A stretch of DNA of 64,000 nucleotides from Thermocaproicibacter sp002410755. Its GTDB lineage: Bacteria; Bacillota; Clostridia; Oscillospirales; Acutalibacteraceae. Location: assembly GCA_036839715.1 (NCBI GenBank), contig DAITDU010000001.1:82142-146141 (forward strand), written 5' to 3'. The position numbers and the translations under genes are program-made. Shown here in pieces: positions 17,981-26,339 of the stretch (its first letter is position 1; each line of letters begins with the position of its first letter). The notes under the pieces were generated by a model, which was given only the letters and a program-made list of their open reading frames with translations, made no database searches and was not told the origin of the DNA.

Positions 17981-19336
17981 TTAGTCCTCCTGCTTTGGAG
18001 TATCTGCTGGTTTCAGCAGCCCCATGATTCTTTTGACAATGTTTTCTGGAGACTCGTCAGCATTTACGGTAAAATCTGCTGCCCCACGGTAACGCCCGCG
18101 GCGTAAAGTGTAAAGGCTTTCCAGTGCGCCGGGCTTTGCAAGCAGGGGACGTGTTCCGTCGTTGGAAATCCGGCTGCGCACAGCGCCCAGCGAAGCGTCC
18201 AGCCATACTACGATGCCGTTTTCACGAAACGCCCCGGCATTTTCCGGCGAAAGGAGAGTCCCGCCACCTGTCGCAATTACGAGGCCGCTTGCATGAGAAA
18301 GTCCCTTTACGGCTTCCTTTTCCATTTTCCGGAATGCGGGTTCCCCTTTTATCCGGAAAATTTCCGCCACCGACATGCCTTCTCGGGCAGAAATAAATTC
18401 ATCAAGGTCAAGAAATTTCCGGCCCATGTGTGCTGCCAAAAGACGCCCGCAAGTGGTTTTCCCGCTGCCCATGAATCCGCAGAGGACGATATTCCCGAAT
18501 TTTTTCCGCGTTTCCAGCGCTGTTTCCGCGCAAAGCTCCAGAAGCTCCGAATCGGAGAAATGCGCGCCGAGCCAGATTTCCTCCGATGCCGCAGCCTGAC
18601 AGACAAGCATCCCTGTGCCTCCGACGGCAGGCTTCCCAAGGGCTTTTGCAAGGGAGAGAAACTCTGTCACACACGGATTATAAACCGCGTCAAATACACA
18701 GGCAGAGTTTTCCACAAGCTCCGCATTTGCGGCACAGCCGTTCGTCTGCGGATACATTCCTGCCGGTGTTGCATTCACGAGCAGGTCGCGTTTCCCGCGA
18801 AGCTCGGAAATCAGGCATGCGGAAACCCTTGCACCCGGGATCTTTTTCCCTGCGTCTGCGGCAAGTGCATGTGCAGCCTCCAGGCTGTGCGGCCGTGCCG
18901 CAACCGTCACTTCACCACCGGCGCGCAGCGCCTCAAAAACGATTGCCCGTGCCGCCCCGCCTGCACCAAGCACGGCGGTTTTCCCACTGATGCCCTGCCC
19001 GGCAAATTCCAGCGCGCGGCGAAACCCTTCTCCGTCTGTTGTGTATCCGGTCAGGCGGCCGTTTTCATTCTTTACGGTATTCACAGAGCCGATCGCCGCG
19101 GCTTTTTCGTCACAGCCGTCCAGCATGGGAATAATTGCCCGCTTGTAGGGAATGGATACGTTAAAGCCGGAAAGCTGCCTTAAGCGCGGCACTGCAGCGG
19201 CAAGCCCTGAGGGCGGGATATCGGCTGATCCATAGGAAGCTGCTTCATTCCGGAAGGCGAAAAGACGTCCGTGCAGGAATGGAGACATGGTGTGCCCTGC
19301 CGGGTGGGCTATCAGTGCGAAGCGCTTTGGAACCAC
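17981..19336 (-). CDS. Bifunctional shikimate dehydrogenase/shikimate kinase fusion
   Basis: The 451-residue protein joins two consecutive pathway enzymes. Residues 1-270 are AroE: HPAGHTMSPFLHG at the shikimate site, NVSIPYKRAIIPML with the catalytic lysine, SVNTV, and the NADP motif VLGAGGAARAIVFEAL. Residues from about 275 are AroK: P-loop GFMGSGKTTCGR near 286, DLDEFI, and the ATGGGTLL and GTRPLL motifs. AroE has GYTTDGEGF where GYNTDG is commoner. The start is GTG at 19336 behind GAGGG. It heads the aromatic operon. The N-to-C order matches pathway order, producing shikimate and then phosphorylating it. Confidence 0.93.
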   Translation of the reverse strand: MVPKRFALIAHPAGHTMSPFLHGRLFAFRNEAASYGSADIPPSGLAAAVPRLRQLSGFNVSIPYKRAIIPMLDGCDEKAAAIGSVNTVKNENGRLTGYTTDGEGFRRALEFAGQGISGKTAVLGAGGAARAIVFEALRAGGEVTVAARPHSLEAAHALAADAGKKIPGARVSACLISELRGKRDLLVNATPAGMYPQTNGCAANAELVENSACVFDAVYNPCVTEFLSLAKALGKPAVGGTGMLVCQAAASEEIWLGAHFSDSELLELCAETALETRKKFGNIVLCGFMGSGKTTCGRLLAAHMGRKFLDLDEFISAREGMSVAEIFRIKGEPAFRKMEKEAVKGLSHASGLVIATGGGTLLSPENAGAFRENGIVVWLDASLGAVRSRISNDGTRPLLAKPGALESLYTLRRGRYRGAADFTVNADESPENIVKRIMGLLKPADTPKQED

Positions 19337-19371
19337 GGAAAATTCCCTCTTTCAAAGAATCCAAAAAAATA

Positions 19372-19400
19372 TTGACAAAATCAAACTTTGCTAATAATAT
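19372..19400 (+). promoter_or_regulatory. Sigma-A promoter of acpP
   Basis: Consensus TTGACA (19372-19377), a 17-base spacer and TAATAT (19395-19400). The predicted leader of about 130 bases up to acpP contains nothing I can name. It lies back to back with the start of the minus-strand aromatic operon, whose own promoter I could not pin down. Confidence 0.75.
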
Positions 19401-19534
19401 GGTGGGGTAGGCAGTCAGTTCTCAGAAAAACCACGTGGATTTTACCTTTTGTGGCCATTGTATCACGGTACTGTCCGCTTTGTCCACAGAAGTTTTAGAT
19501 GAGAGCATTCTTCAATATTCTAAGGAGGATCATC

Positions 19535-19762
19535 ATGGTATTAGAAAAAGTCAAGGCAATCCTGAGCGAACAGTTTGACGTGGCGGAGGACTCCATCACA
19601 CCGGAAACGAACATTGTAGATGACCTTGGGGCAGATTCCCTGGATGTTGTTGACCTTCTGATGTCGGTGGAAGACGAGTTTGAAATTGAAATTCCCGACG
19701 ACGAAGTGGAAAACCTCAGGACTGTCGGTGATGTTGTCAAATATATTGAGGATCATCAGTAA
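19535..19762 (+). CDS. acpP: Acyl carrier protein
   Basis: ACP carries fatty acyl intermediates on 4'-phosphopantetheine. The 75-residue acidic protein has the attachment motif GADSLDVVDLLMSVEDEF with the modified serine in DSL. The ATG at 19535 follows a near-perfect AAGGAGGAT. The upstream in-frame ATG at 19499 is rejected. It is monocistronic between a strong promoter and a terminator. Confidence 0.97.
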   Translation: MVLEKVKAILSEQFDVAEDSITPETNIVDDLGADSLDVVDLLMSVEDEFEIEIPDDEVENLRTVGDVVKYIEDHQ

Positions 19763-19781
19763 CCCCAGTCTAAACCCTATT

Positions 19782-19808
19782 CCGCCGTGCGCCGCACGGC
19801 GGCTTTTT
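19782..19808 (+). terminator. Intrinsic terminator after acpP
   Basis: Perfect arms CCGCCGTGC and GCACGGCGG with a 3-base loop, then CTTTTT. Confidence 0.85.
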
Positions 19809-19840
19809 GCTTTTCCCGTACGGAACAGCTCCTTTCCGCC

Positions 19841-19869
19841 TTGAAAAAACCTGTCTGATTCCGTATAAT
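19841..19869 (+). promoter_or_regulatory. Sigma-A promoter of proS
   Basis: TTGAAA (19841-19846), 17-base spacer, TATAAT (19864-19869). The transcript starts near 19876. Confidence 0.75.
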
Positions 19870-19906
19870 GGGAAAGGCAAGAGAAAGATGTTATCCTGAG
19901 CTTGTA

Positions 19907-19937
19907 CTGCCGGGCAGGGGATAGAAAAACCCGGCAG
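19907..19937 (+). promoter_or_regulatory. Leader hairpin ahead of proS
   Basis: Perfect 8-bp arms CTGCCGGG (19907-19914) and CCCGGCAG (19930-19937) enclose a 15-base loop in the proS 5' leader. There is no T-tract and no T-box sequence, so it is neither a terminator nor a T-box. Role unknown. Confidence 0.4.
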
Positions 19938-19965
19938 GGGGCTTATTCTGTGAGGAGATTTAAAA

Positions 19966-21405
19966 ATGGCGGAACAACAGAAAAAACTGGTAGAAGCAAT
20001 CACGCCGATGGAGCAGGACTTTGCCCAGTGGTATACGGATATTGTAAAAAAAGCGGAGCTGATGGATTACACCAGTGTCCGCGGCTGCATGGTAATTGAA
20101 CCTTACGGCTGGGCAATCTGGGAAAATATCCATGACATTCTGGACGCCAAATTTAAGGAACTTGGACATGTGAACGTTTCAATGCCGCTCTTTATCCCGG
20201 AGAGCCTGCTCAATAAGGAAAAAGACCATATCAGGGGCTTTGCACCGGAGGTTGCATGGGTGACTATGGGCGGCGAAGAAAAGCTGCCGGAGCGCCTCTG
20301 CGTCCGTCCAACTTCCGAGACGCTTTTCTGTGAGCATTATGCCCGCGTAATCCACTCTTACCGCGACCTGCCGAAGCTTTACAACCAGTGGTGCTCGGTT
20401 GTCCGCTGGGAAAAAACAACGCGCCCGTTCCTGCGCTCTGTAGAGTTCCACTGGCAAGAGGGCCATACGATGCACGAGACGGCGGAGGAAGCGATTGCTG
20501 AAACGAAGCGGATGCTGGAAGTCTATGCCGATTTCTGCGAAAATCAGCTTGCAATGCCGGTTGTCAAAGGGCAGAAAACAGAAAGCGAAAAATTCGCCGG
20601 TGCTGAAGCAACTTACACAATCGAAGCAATGATGCATGACGGTAAGGCTCTGCAATCCGGCACAAGCCACTATTTTGGCAACGGCTTTGCAAAGGCGTTC
20701 AATGTGACGTTCCAGGGCAGGGATAACTCCATCTGTCACCCGTACCAGACTTCCTGGGGCATGAGCACACGAATCATCGGCGGAATTATCATGACACACG
20801 GGGATAATGACGGCCTTGTCCTGCCGCCTGCCATAGCACCGGTGCAGGTTATTGTTATCCCGGTTGCCCAGCATAAGCCGGGCGTGCTGGAAAAGGCAAA
20901 TGAGGTTGCGGCCCAGCTTAAAAAGCGCTTCCGCGTAAAAATGGATGACAGCAGCCAAACACCGGGCTGGAAATTTGCCCAGTATGAGATGAAGGGCGTC
21001 CCGCTCCGTCTGGAAATTGGCCCGAGGGATATTGCAAAAGGGCAGTGTGTGCTTGTCCGCCGCACGGACCGCCAGAAAATATCCGTGCCGCTTGCGGGTG
21101 TCAGTGACGCCGTTGCGGAGCAGCTCCAAACCGTGCGGCAGCAAATGTATGACCGTGCCCTTGAGCGCCGGGAAAACATGACCTATGAAGCCCGTACGCT
21201 TGACGAGATGAAACGGATTGCCGACGCCAAGCCCGGCCTTGTAAAGGCCATGTGGTGTGGCGATGCGGCCTGTGAAGCAAAAATTAAGGAAGTTACGGGC
21301 CTTTCTTCCCGCTGTATCCCGTTTGAGCAGGAGCATCTTTCCGATGTCTGTGTTTGCTGCGGCCGCCCCGCTTCAAAGATGGTCTACTGGGGCAAAGCAT
21401 ACTGA
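19966..21405 (+). CDS. proS: Prolyl-tRNA synthetase, archaeal/eukaryotic-like (type 3)
   Basis: ProS charges tRNA-Pro. The 479-residue length and the lack of an inserted editing domain mark the short type 3 form. Class II motifs are visible: RPTSETLFCEHYARVIHSYRDLP (motif 2 region), LRSVEFHWQEGHTMH, and GTSHYFGNGFAKAF. The C-terminus has a cysteine-rich zinc-type region (GDAACEAK, then VCVCCGRPA) ending in tyrosine, as in this type. GAGGAG precedes the ATG. With no cis-editing domain, the YbaK-type deacylase at 8603 could provide trans-editing. Confidence 0.95.
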   Translation: MAEQQKKLVEAITPMEQDFAQWYTDIVKKAELMDYTSVRGCMVIEPYGWAIWENIHDILDAKFKELGHVNVSMPLFIPESLLNKEKDHIRGFAPEVAWVTMGGEEKLPERLCVRPTSETLFCEHYARVIHSYRDLPKLYNQWCSVVRWEKTTRPFLRSVEFHWQEGHTMHETAEEAIAETKRMLEVYADFCENQLAMPVVKGQKTESEKFAGAEATYTIEAMMHDGKALQSGTSHYFGNGFAKAFNVTFQGRDNSICHPYQTSWGMSTRIIGGIIMTHGDNDGLVLPPAIAPVQVIVIPVAQHKPGVLEKANEVAAQLKKRFRVKMDDSSQTPGWKFAQYEMKGVPLRLEIGPRDIAKGQCVLVRRTDRQKISVPLAGVSDAVAEQLQTVRQQMYDRALERRENMTYEARTLDEMKRIADAKPGLVKAMWCGDAACEAKIKEVTGLSSRCIPFEQEHLSDVCVCCGRPASKMVYWGKAY

Positions 21406-21462
21406 TTATTTTTTTAAATTATAAATTTAAGATTTTTTGCTTCTAAATAGTTTTACGCCTGT

Positions 21463-21492
21463 GGCTGCTGATAATTTCAGCAGCCATTTTTT
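21463..21492 (+). terminator. Intrinsic terminator after proS
   Basis: Arms GGCTGCTGA and TCAGCAGCC with a 5-base loop, then ATTTTTTTA. Confidence 0.8.
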
Positions 21493-21510
21493 ATCGAATC
21501 TAAAATAGTA

Positions 21511-21546
21511 TTGACATAGTAATATTATACGTAGTATAATATTACT
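21511..21546 (+). promoter_or_regulatory. padR promoter overlapped by a 29-bp perfect palindromic operator
   Basis: TTGACA (21511-21516) and TATAAT (21535-21540) are spaced 18 bases. A perfect inverted repeat with 13-bp arms (AGTAATATTATAC at 21518-21530, GTATAATATTACT at 21534-21546, centre GTA) covers the spacer and -10. PadR regulators bind palindromes and usually repress their own operons, so this is the likely operator for the gene just downstream. Confidence 0.85.
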
Positions 21547-21578
21547 TGCACGATAAGGTATTACCGGAGGAAATAAAA

Positions 21579-21929
21579 ATGATTTTTCAGCTGAACGCTG
21601 CACTTCTTGACGCATGTGTTCTTTCCGTCATTTCCGGAGGAGAGACCTACGGGTATGCCCTGACACAGAAACTGAAGGAAATCTTTGGCCTTTCGGAATC
21701 ATCCCTGTATCCGGTGCTTAGGAGACTGCAAAAAAATGGCAGCCTTTCCGTACGTGACCGGCCATTTCAGGGAAGAAACCGGCGCTATTACTTTCTGACA
21801 CCCGCGGGGGAGCAGATACTTACGGCATACCGAGGTGAATGGAAGCAGTTCCGCGTGAAAGTTGACCAAGTTTTACTGGGAGGGATAGAAGATGAACCGG
21901 GAGCAATTCCTAAAAGAACTGAGGAATAG
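21579..21929 (+). CDS. PadR family transcriptional regulator
   Basis: The 116-residue protein has a winged helix typical of PadR: LLDACVLSVISGGETYGYAL, LSESSLYPVLRRLQKNGSL and the wing RRYYFLTPAGEQIL. The ATG at 21579 follows CCGGAGG, and the longer start at 21546 lies in the operator. It overlaps the following HAAS-domain gene by 38 bases. Expected role is autorepression and control of the downstream envelope module, by analogy with PadR-DUF1700-DUF4097 loci in other Firmicutes. Confidence 0.93.
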   Translation: MIFQLNAALLDACVLSVISGGETYGYALTQKLKEIFGLSESSLYPVLRRLQKNGSLSVRDRPFQGRNRRYYFLTPAGEQILTAYRGEWKQFRVKVDQVLLGGIEDEPGAIPKRTEE

Positions 21930-22494
21930 GCTGAAAAGGCTTCCGCCCGACGACGTGAACGATGCTCTGGAGTATTACGAAGAATATCTCGATGAGGCAG
22001 GCCCTGAAAAGGAAGCGGAAACAATCAGTGCTTGGGGGACGCCTGCTCAGGTTGCCTCACAAATCCTTGCCGACTATGTCGTAAAGCAGGGGAATGGGAC
22101 GCCGACCGCGAAAAAGGGGCTTTCCACCGCGTGGGCCGTAGCCCTTGCAATCTGTGCTTCGCCGGTTGCCGTGCCGCTTGCAGCGGCGGCAGTATGCGTC
22201 ATGATTGCGCTGGTTGTGGCCGTCGCGGCGGTCATTTTGTCGATTGGCGCCTGTGCGGCCGCTCTTGCGGCAGGGGGCGTTGTCTGCGTGATAGCCGGCC
22301 TCAGCGTTACTTTTCAGAGCTTTCCCACAATGCTGTTCTTTGTCGGGATTGGGCTGCTCTGCGCTGGAGCAGGAATTGCCCTGTTCTTGTTTACTGTCTG
22401 GCTGGGCAAGAAAGGGTTCTTTTGGATTGCAAAGCTGTTCAGCAAAATACTTCCAAGGAGGAAAAAGTTATGCCTAAGACGAGAAAAATCCTGA
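21892..22494 (+). CDS. HAAS/DUF1700 domain membrane protein
   Basis: The 200-residue protein begins with a HAAS domain: MNREQFLKELRNRLKRLPP, DALEYYEEYLDEA and WGTPAQVASQILADY. Three to four hydrophobic membrane segments follow from about residue 75 to 180, rich in Ala, Val and Gly, then a basic tail. HAAS proteins commonly follow a PadR gene and precede a DUF4097 gene, as here. It probably takes part in an envelope-associated signalling or assembly module. It overlaps padR by 38 bases and the next gene by 25. Confidence 0.88.
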   Translation: MNREQFLKELRNRLKRLPPDDVNDALEYYEEYLDEAGPEKEAETISAWGTPAQVASQILADYVVKQGNGTPTAKKGLSTAWAVALAICASPVAVPLAAAAVCVMIALVVAVAAVILSIGACAAALAAGGVVCVIAGLSVTFQSFPTMLFFVGIGLLCAGAGIALFLFTVWLGKKGFFWIAKLFSKILPRRKKLCLRREKS

Positions 22495-23651
22495 CGGTTG
22501 CAGGTATCCTGGCAGCAGCGGGAGCACTGCTTGCCGTGACTGGCTTTTTTACCGGGGCAAAAAGCATGGTCTCGTTTGGGGAAAACGGTATAACCATTGC
22601 CGACTACAGCGGGCAAGCTGCGACAGTACAGAAAGGAATCAAGCTGGATCACTTTACATCTGTCGATGGGGAAGTAGATTATGCCAATGTCAGCTTTGTA
22701 CCATCAGACCATTTTGGCGCGGATGTTGCCTACTATGGAAAAAAGCCGGAAATTACCGTGAGCGGCGGGACGCTGAAAATTACTCAGACGCGAAAGACAT
22801 GGGGGGAAATCAACCTGTTTCTAAGAGCCGGGAATACTCCGAAAGTGGATACAATTACGGTCTATTATCCGGAGGGAACCCAAATGGACTGTTTTAATAT
22901 GACGGACGAGAACGGTAGTCTCAGTGCAACCGGCTTCCATGTCCGGAATATGGCGGTCACTTGTCAGTACGGCGGGCTTGAACTGAAAAACCTCGGGGCG
23001 GAGCATCTGAAGGCGACGCTTGGCAATGGGAACATGAAAATATCGGACAGCACAGCCGGGGACGTGCAGGTGAAAAATTCCTATGGCAGCACCAGCTTTT
23101 CTTCTGTACAAATATCCGAAAAAATGACGGTTTCTGCGTCCAATGGCTCCGTCAACATGGACGGCTGTAAAGTACAATCACTTTCCATTTCTGACAATTA
23201 TGGCAGCGTGTCACTTAGTTCGCTCAGCGCGGAAAACCTAAACACATCGCTTGGCGATGGGAACCTGGAAATTACAGACAGTGAGACCGGGAATACACAA
23301 GTGAAAAATTCTTATGGTAGTGTCAAAACATCAGGGCTCAGTACTTCCAGTTTGAATATCCAGTGCGGTAACGGTTCTATTTCTCTGAAAGGCAGGCTCA
23401 CAGGAAAAACGGTACTTCACTCCGACTATGGAAGCATATTAGTTCAAACGTCGCTTCCGAAGGATCAGTATGGCTGTGATTGCTCTACCGATTACGGAAA
23501 GGTGACCGTTGATGGCAGGCAGTACCGCAGGGGCGTCTCCATTCTAAGCGACGCGAAAAATTCACTCAGTGTCTCAACCGGAAACGGCGATATTGCCGTC
23601 ACTTTTTCAGCCAAAACGGCAGAAAATTCTCAGGCTGAAAGAAAGGCTTAA
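22470..23651 (+). CDS. DUF4097 (adhesin-like beta-repeat) membrane-anchored protein
   Basis: The 393-residue protein has an N-terminal membrane anchor (residues 5-28) and an extracellular beta-repeat region. Two short motifs alternate: a NGxxxI/V type (NGNMKISDS, NGSVNMDG, DGNLEITDS, NGSISLKG, NGDIAVTF) and a YGS type (NSYGSTSFSS, DNYGSVSLSS, NSYGSVKTSG, SDYGSILVQT, TDYGKVTVDG). This regular pattern suggests a beta-solenoid. The ATG at 22470 follows AAGGAGG. The upstream part of the reading frame, back to 22032, is a shadow of the HAAS gene. Function is unknown to me beyond the family association. Confidence 0.88.
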   Translation: MPKTRKILTVAGILAAAGALLAVTGFFTGAKSMVSFGENGITIADYSGQAATVQKGIKLDHFTSVDGEVDYANVSFVPSDHFGADVAYYGKKPEITVSGGTLKITQTRKTWGEINLFLRAGNTPKVDTITVYYPEGTQMDCFNMTDENGSLSATGFHVRNMAVTCQYGGLELKNLGAEHLKATLGNGNMKISDSTAGDVQVKNSYGSTSFSSVQISEKMTVSASNGSVNMDGCKVQSLSISDNYGSVSLSSLSAENLNTSLGDGNLEITDSETGNTQVKNSYGSVKTSGLSTSSLNIQCGNGSISLKGRLTGKTVLHSDYGSILVQTSLPKDQYGCDCSTDYGKVTVDGRQYRRGVSILSDAKNSLSVSTGNGDIAVTFSAKTAENSQAERKA

Positions 23652-23654
23652 AAA

Positions 23655-24520
23655 ATGAATCTTGAAATTCAAAATCTGACTGTAAAGTATGGAAGGTTTA
23701 CAGCAATTTCCGACCTGTCCCTTACCCTGCACAGCGGTGGGCTGACCGGCCTCGTCGGGGCAAACGGTGCCGGCAAGTCAACACTCCTTAAGGCAATTTC
23801 TACTCTTCTCCGGCCGACATCAGGCCAGATCCTGCTGGACGGCATAAACATATGCAAAAAGCCCGGCGCTATGAGGCATGTGCTCGGCTATCTTCCGCAG
23901 AACGTACCATTTTACCCCAACCTGAGCGCATGGGAATACCTCATTTTTCTCACTTCAGTTAAGGGCCTGGATGAGAAAAAAGCGGAAAGGCAGATCCGCT
24001 CTCTGATGGCGGCCCTGCATCTTTCGGATGTTGGGAAAAAGCACCTTGCCGATTTTTCCGGCGGTATGCGCCAGCGGGTTGGTATAGCCGGCGCGCTGCT
24101 CGGTGACCCTAAAGTCATCATTTTTGATGAGCCGACAGCTGGGCTTGACCCGACGGAGCGGGTCGCTGTGCGGAACCTGCTGATGAGGCTTGCAGCCGAC
24201 CGGATCGTGCTTCTTTCAACACATATCGTTTCCGATGTGGAAGCTGCGGCATCCAGCCTCATTCTTCTGAAAAAGGGGAAGGTGCTGTATTATGGCTCTC
24301 CGGAAGACCTTGCCGGATATGCGGAAGGCCATGTATGGCAGTGTGCAGTCCCCAGCCTTTCCACAATCCCGGAAGGGGTTACCGTCAGCTCGGCAGTTCA
24401 GGGGAAATCCGGAATCGTGTGAAAATTGTCGGTGCACAGCCGGCTTTCGGCAGGCCGGAGGCTTCGACGCCGACCTTGGAAGACGCTTGCCTTTACGCAA
24501 TGCGGGGTGAGTCTGCATGA
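23655..24520 (+). CDS. ABC-2 type transporter ATP-binding protein, apparent -1 frameshift near the 3' end
   Basis: The ATPase drives export with the permease that follows. Walker A is GANGAGKST, the signature is FSGGMRQRVGIAGAL, and Walker B is VIIFDEPTAGLDP. In the assembled frame it stops at 24422 after GKSGIV. The -1 frame continues RVKIVGAQPAFGRPEASTPTLEDACLYAMRGESA to 24520, a normal C-terminus for such ATPases. That end overlaps the permease ATG by ATGA. One base is therefore probably missing around GGGGAAA near 24410, by assembly error or mutation. The ATPase core is intact in either case. Confidence 0.85.
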
Positions 24521-26070
24521 AAGGTTCGCATGGAATTCTTGGAACAGCAAAAGCGGATTTTCTGGAACGCGTGCGGAAATTTTCCTTTTTCGGTATGGCT
24601 GCGCTTCTGGTTTTTACTGCGTTCTGGTTTGTGCCCCGGACTTCCAATTCCGGCTTTTCTGTCCTTGTTATTGAGCCGGAGAGATTTTTACAGGGCTCCG
24701 ATCCGTCCTGGATTCCGATGGCATCGGCGATGTGCGGCGGGATGCTTCTGTGCCTGATTGGCTTTGCATATATCAAAAACTCGGTTCAGCATGACCTGAG
24801 CCTTGGAATTTTCCATGTTGTGCAGGTTTCACCCCTGAAGCGAAGCGCATACCTGTTTGGAAAATTTCTCTCTAACTTTCTGCTTTTACTTTTATTTCTT
24901 GGTTTGCTTACGGCAGCCTCTTTCGTGACTATGATTATTCGTTTTCCTGGAAAACTGATTTCGCTTTATTCTTTTTTCTCGCCATTTCTCTGTGTGATTC
25001 CCGGCCTCCTTTTTGTTGACGCATTTGCCCTTTTTACTGACTGTGCACCCGGTTTCCGCAGGAGCAGCGGATTTTCGTTTGCCGTTTTTCTGGTTTTTTT
25101 CACCTGCGTGCTGACTTTCAACTGCTTTGACTACAACCCCTACCGCCTGTTTTCAATTTTTGACTTCAGTGGATACCTTTGGATGCGCAACAGCATTTCG
25201 GAAGCAGCAAAGGCAGTTTCAGGGAGCCCAATCACACAAATCAACATTTTGACCGGTTTTTATACGCGAGGGCAAAACCTGCAGCGGTTACCATTTTGTG
25301 GCCTAGTGCCTTCCGCGGCCTTTTTGTCTGATAAAGCTATTCTGACTGTTTTCAGCTTGCTCCTGGTTTTTCTGTCTTCTTTTATGCTTCCAAAGTCGCA
25401 GAAAGCCGCTGCGTTATCCGTAAAGCGGAAAGCAGGCAAGGCTGGGGATACCCAGACAAAGATTCCGCCTTTTCACTTTGGCCTTGCCCATTCCGAAGCG
25501 GCAATCCTCCTGAAAGATCAGCCCGGTTTTTGGTGGGTGGCGGCTGCCGCTCTCTGGATTGCAAACTGCTTTTCACCGATGGATGCAGTCCGCAGTGCCC
25601 TTTTTCCACTTGCATTTGCCTGGATGCTTCCGGCCTTTTCCAGAATGGGATGCCTTGAATACCAGACTGGTATGGCCTCGGTGCTCTGCACCATTTCTGG
25701 TGCTCCAGCCAGGCAGGCACTTTCCTGTTGGCATATCGGCTTTTCCATCTCTGTCCTTACCGCCCTGCCTGTTTTGCTGCGCCTGCTTTTTTCCGGCAGT
25801 TTTGCAGAACTGGCTTCTGTGCTTGTCTTTACCGTCTTTATTCCCTCTGCCGCGCTTTTCCTTGGCGACAGGACAAAGACAAACCGCCCCTTTGAAGTCC
25901 TTTTTCTGGTTTTCTGTTTCCTAATCATGAATGTACCACAGCTTATTTTTATCGGCAGATTTTTTACGGCCACATCTGCCTTGCAGGTAGCGGTGGCCGC
26001 AGTGGCCGCCGCCGCAATGATGCTTTTCACATTTTTAAGGAAACGAATGTCCTACCTTTCAGCGGCCTGA
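24517..26070 (+). CDS. ABC-2 type transporter permease
   Basis: This 517-residue, strongly hydrophobic protein has about a dozen membrane segments in two halves. One half spans residues 25-310, then comes a polar cytoplasmic stretch rich in Lys around 300-335, and the second half spans 340-515. It contains no ATPase motifs. The ATG overlaps the restored end of the ATPase gene by four bases, which supports a heterologous ABC-2 pair. Together with PadR, HAAS and DUF4097 proteins it may be an envelope-stress or peptide export system; the substrate is not evident. Confidence 0.85.
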   Translation: MKGSHGILGTAKADFLERVRKFSFFGMAALLVFTAFWFVPRTSNSGFSVLVIEPERFLQGSDPSWIPMASAMCGGMLLCLIGFAYIKNSVQHDLSLGIFHVVQVSPLKRSAYLFGKFLSNFLLLLLFLGLLTAASFVTMIIRFPGKLISLYSFFSPFLCVIPGLLFVDAFALFTDCAPGFRRSSGFSFAVFLVFFTCVLTFNCFDYNPYRLFSIFDFSGYLWMRNSISEAAKAVSGSPITQINILTGFYTRGQNLQRLPFCGLVPSAAFLSDKAILTVFSLLLVFLSSFMLPKSQKAAALSVKRKAGKAGDTQTKIPPFHFGLAHSEAAILLKDQPGFWWVAAAALWIANCFSPMDAVRSALFPLAFAWMLPAFSRMGCLEYQTGMASVLCTISGAPARQALSCWHIGFSISVLTALPVLLRLLFSGSFAELASVLVFTVFIPSAALFLGDRTKTNRPFEVLFLVFCFLIMNVPQLIFIGRFFTATSALQVAVAAVAAAAMMLFTFLRKRMSYLSAA

Positions 26071-26099
26071 AAAGCTAAAAGCACTAAAAATACATGGAA

Positions 26100-26137
26100 G
26101 GCTTCCCGCTACGGAATTTTATAGCGGGAGGCTTTTT
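26100..26137 (+). terminator. Intrinsic terminator after the PadR-ABC operon
   Basis: GGCTTCCCGCTA pairs with TAGCGGGAGGCT around a 10-base loop and is followed by a T-tract. Confidence 0.8.
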
Positions 26138-26339
26138 TAATCCCCTTTTAGCAGCCATTGCTTGTTTCTTTATGATATTTTAATAAAATATTTCCAGACT
26201 TGGAGTATAATATAAAAAAAGAGCATATTTGCCAAATTGTATTAACAGTGGTACAAAATTAATATACATATATATGATGAACCGTAAATTCGTTGAATCA
26301 AGTAAACCAATTATTAGCTGAAAGAGGAGGAAAAATTGA

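Noticed and set aside
20179..21336. 385-codon open frame on the minus strand
   Set aside because: It lies wholly antisense to proS, has no family motifs or ribosome site, and reflects codon bias of the real gene.
22032..22469. N-terminal extension of the DUF4097 protein
   Set aside because: It is a Cys/Arg-rich shadow of the HAAS gene; a good ribosome site and membrane anchor occur at 22470.
24400..24416. Programmed -1 frameshift in the ABC ATPase
   Set aside because: The sequence does not form an X-XXY-YYZ slippery heptamer in frame and no downstream stimulator was evident. A lost base is simpler.
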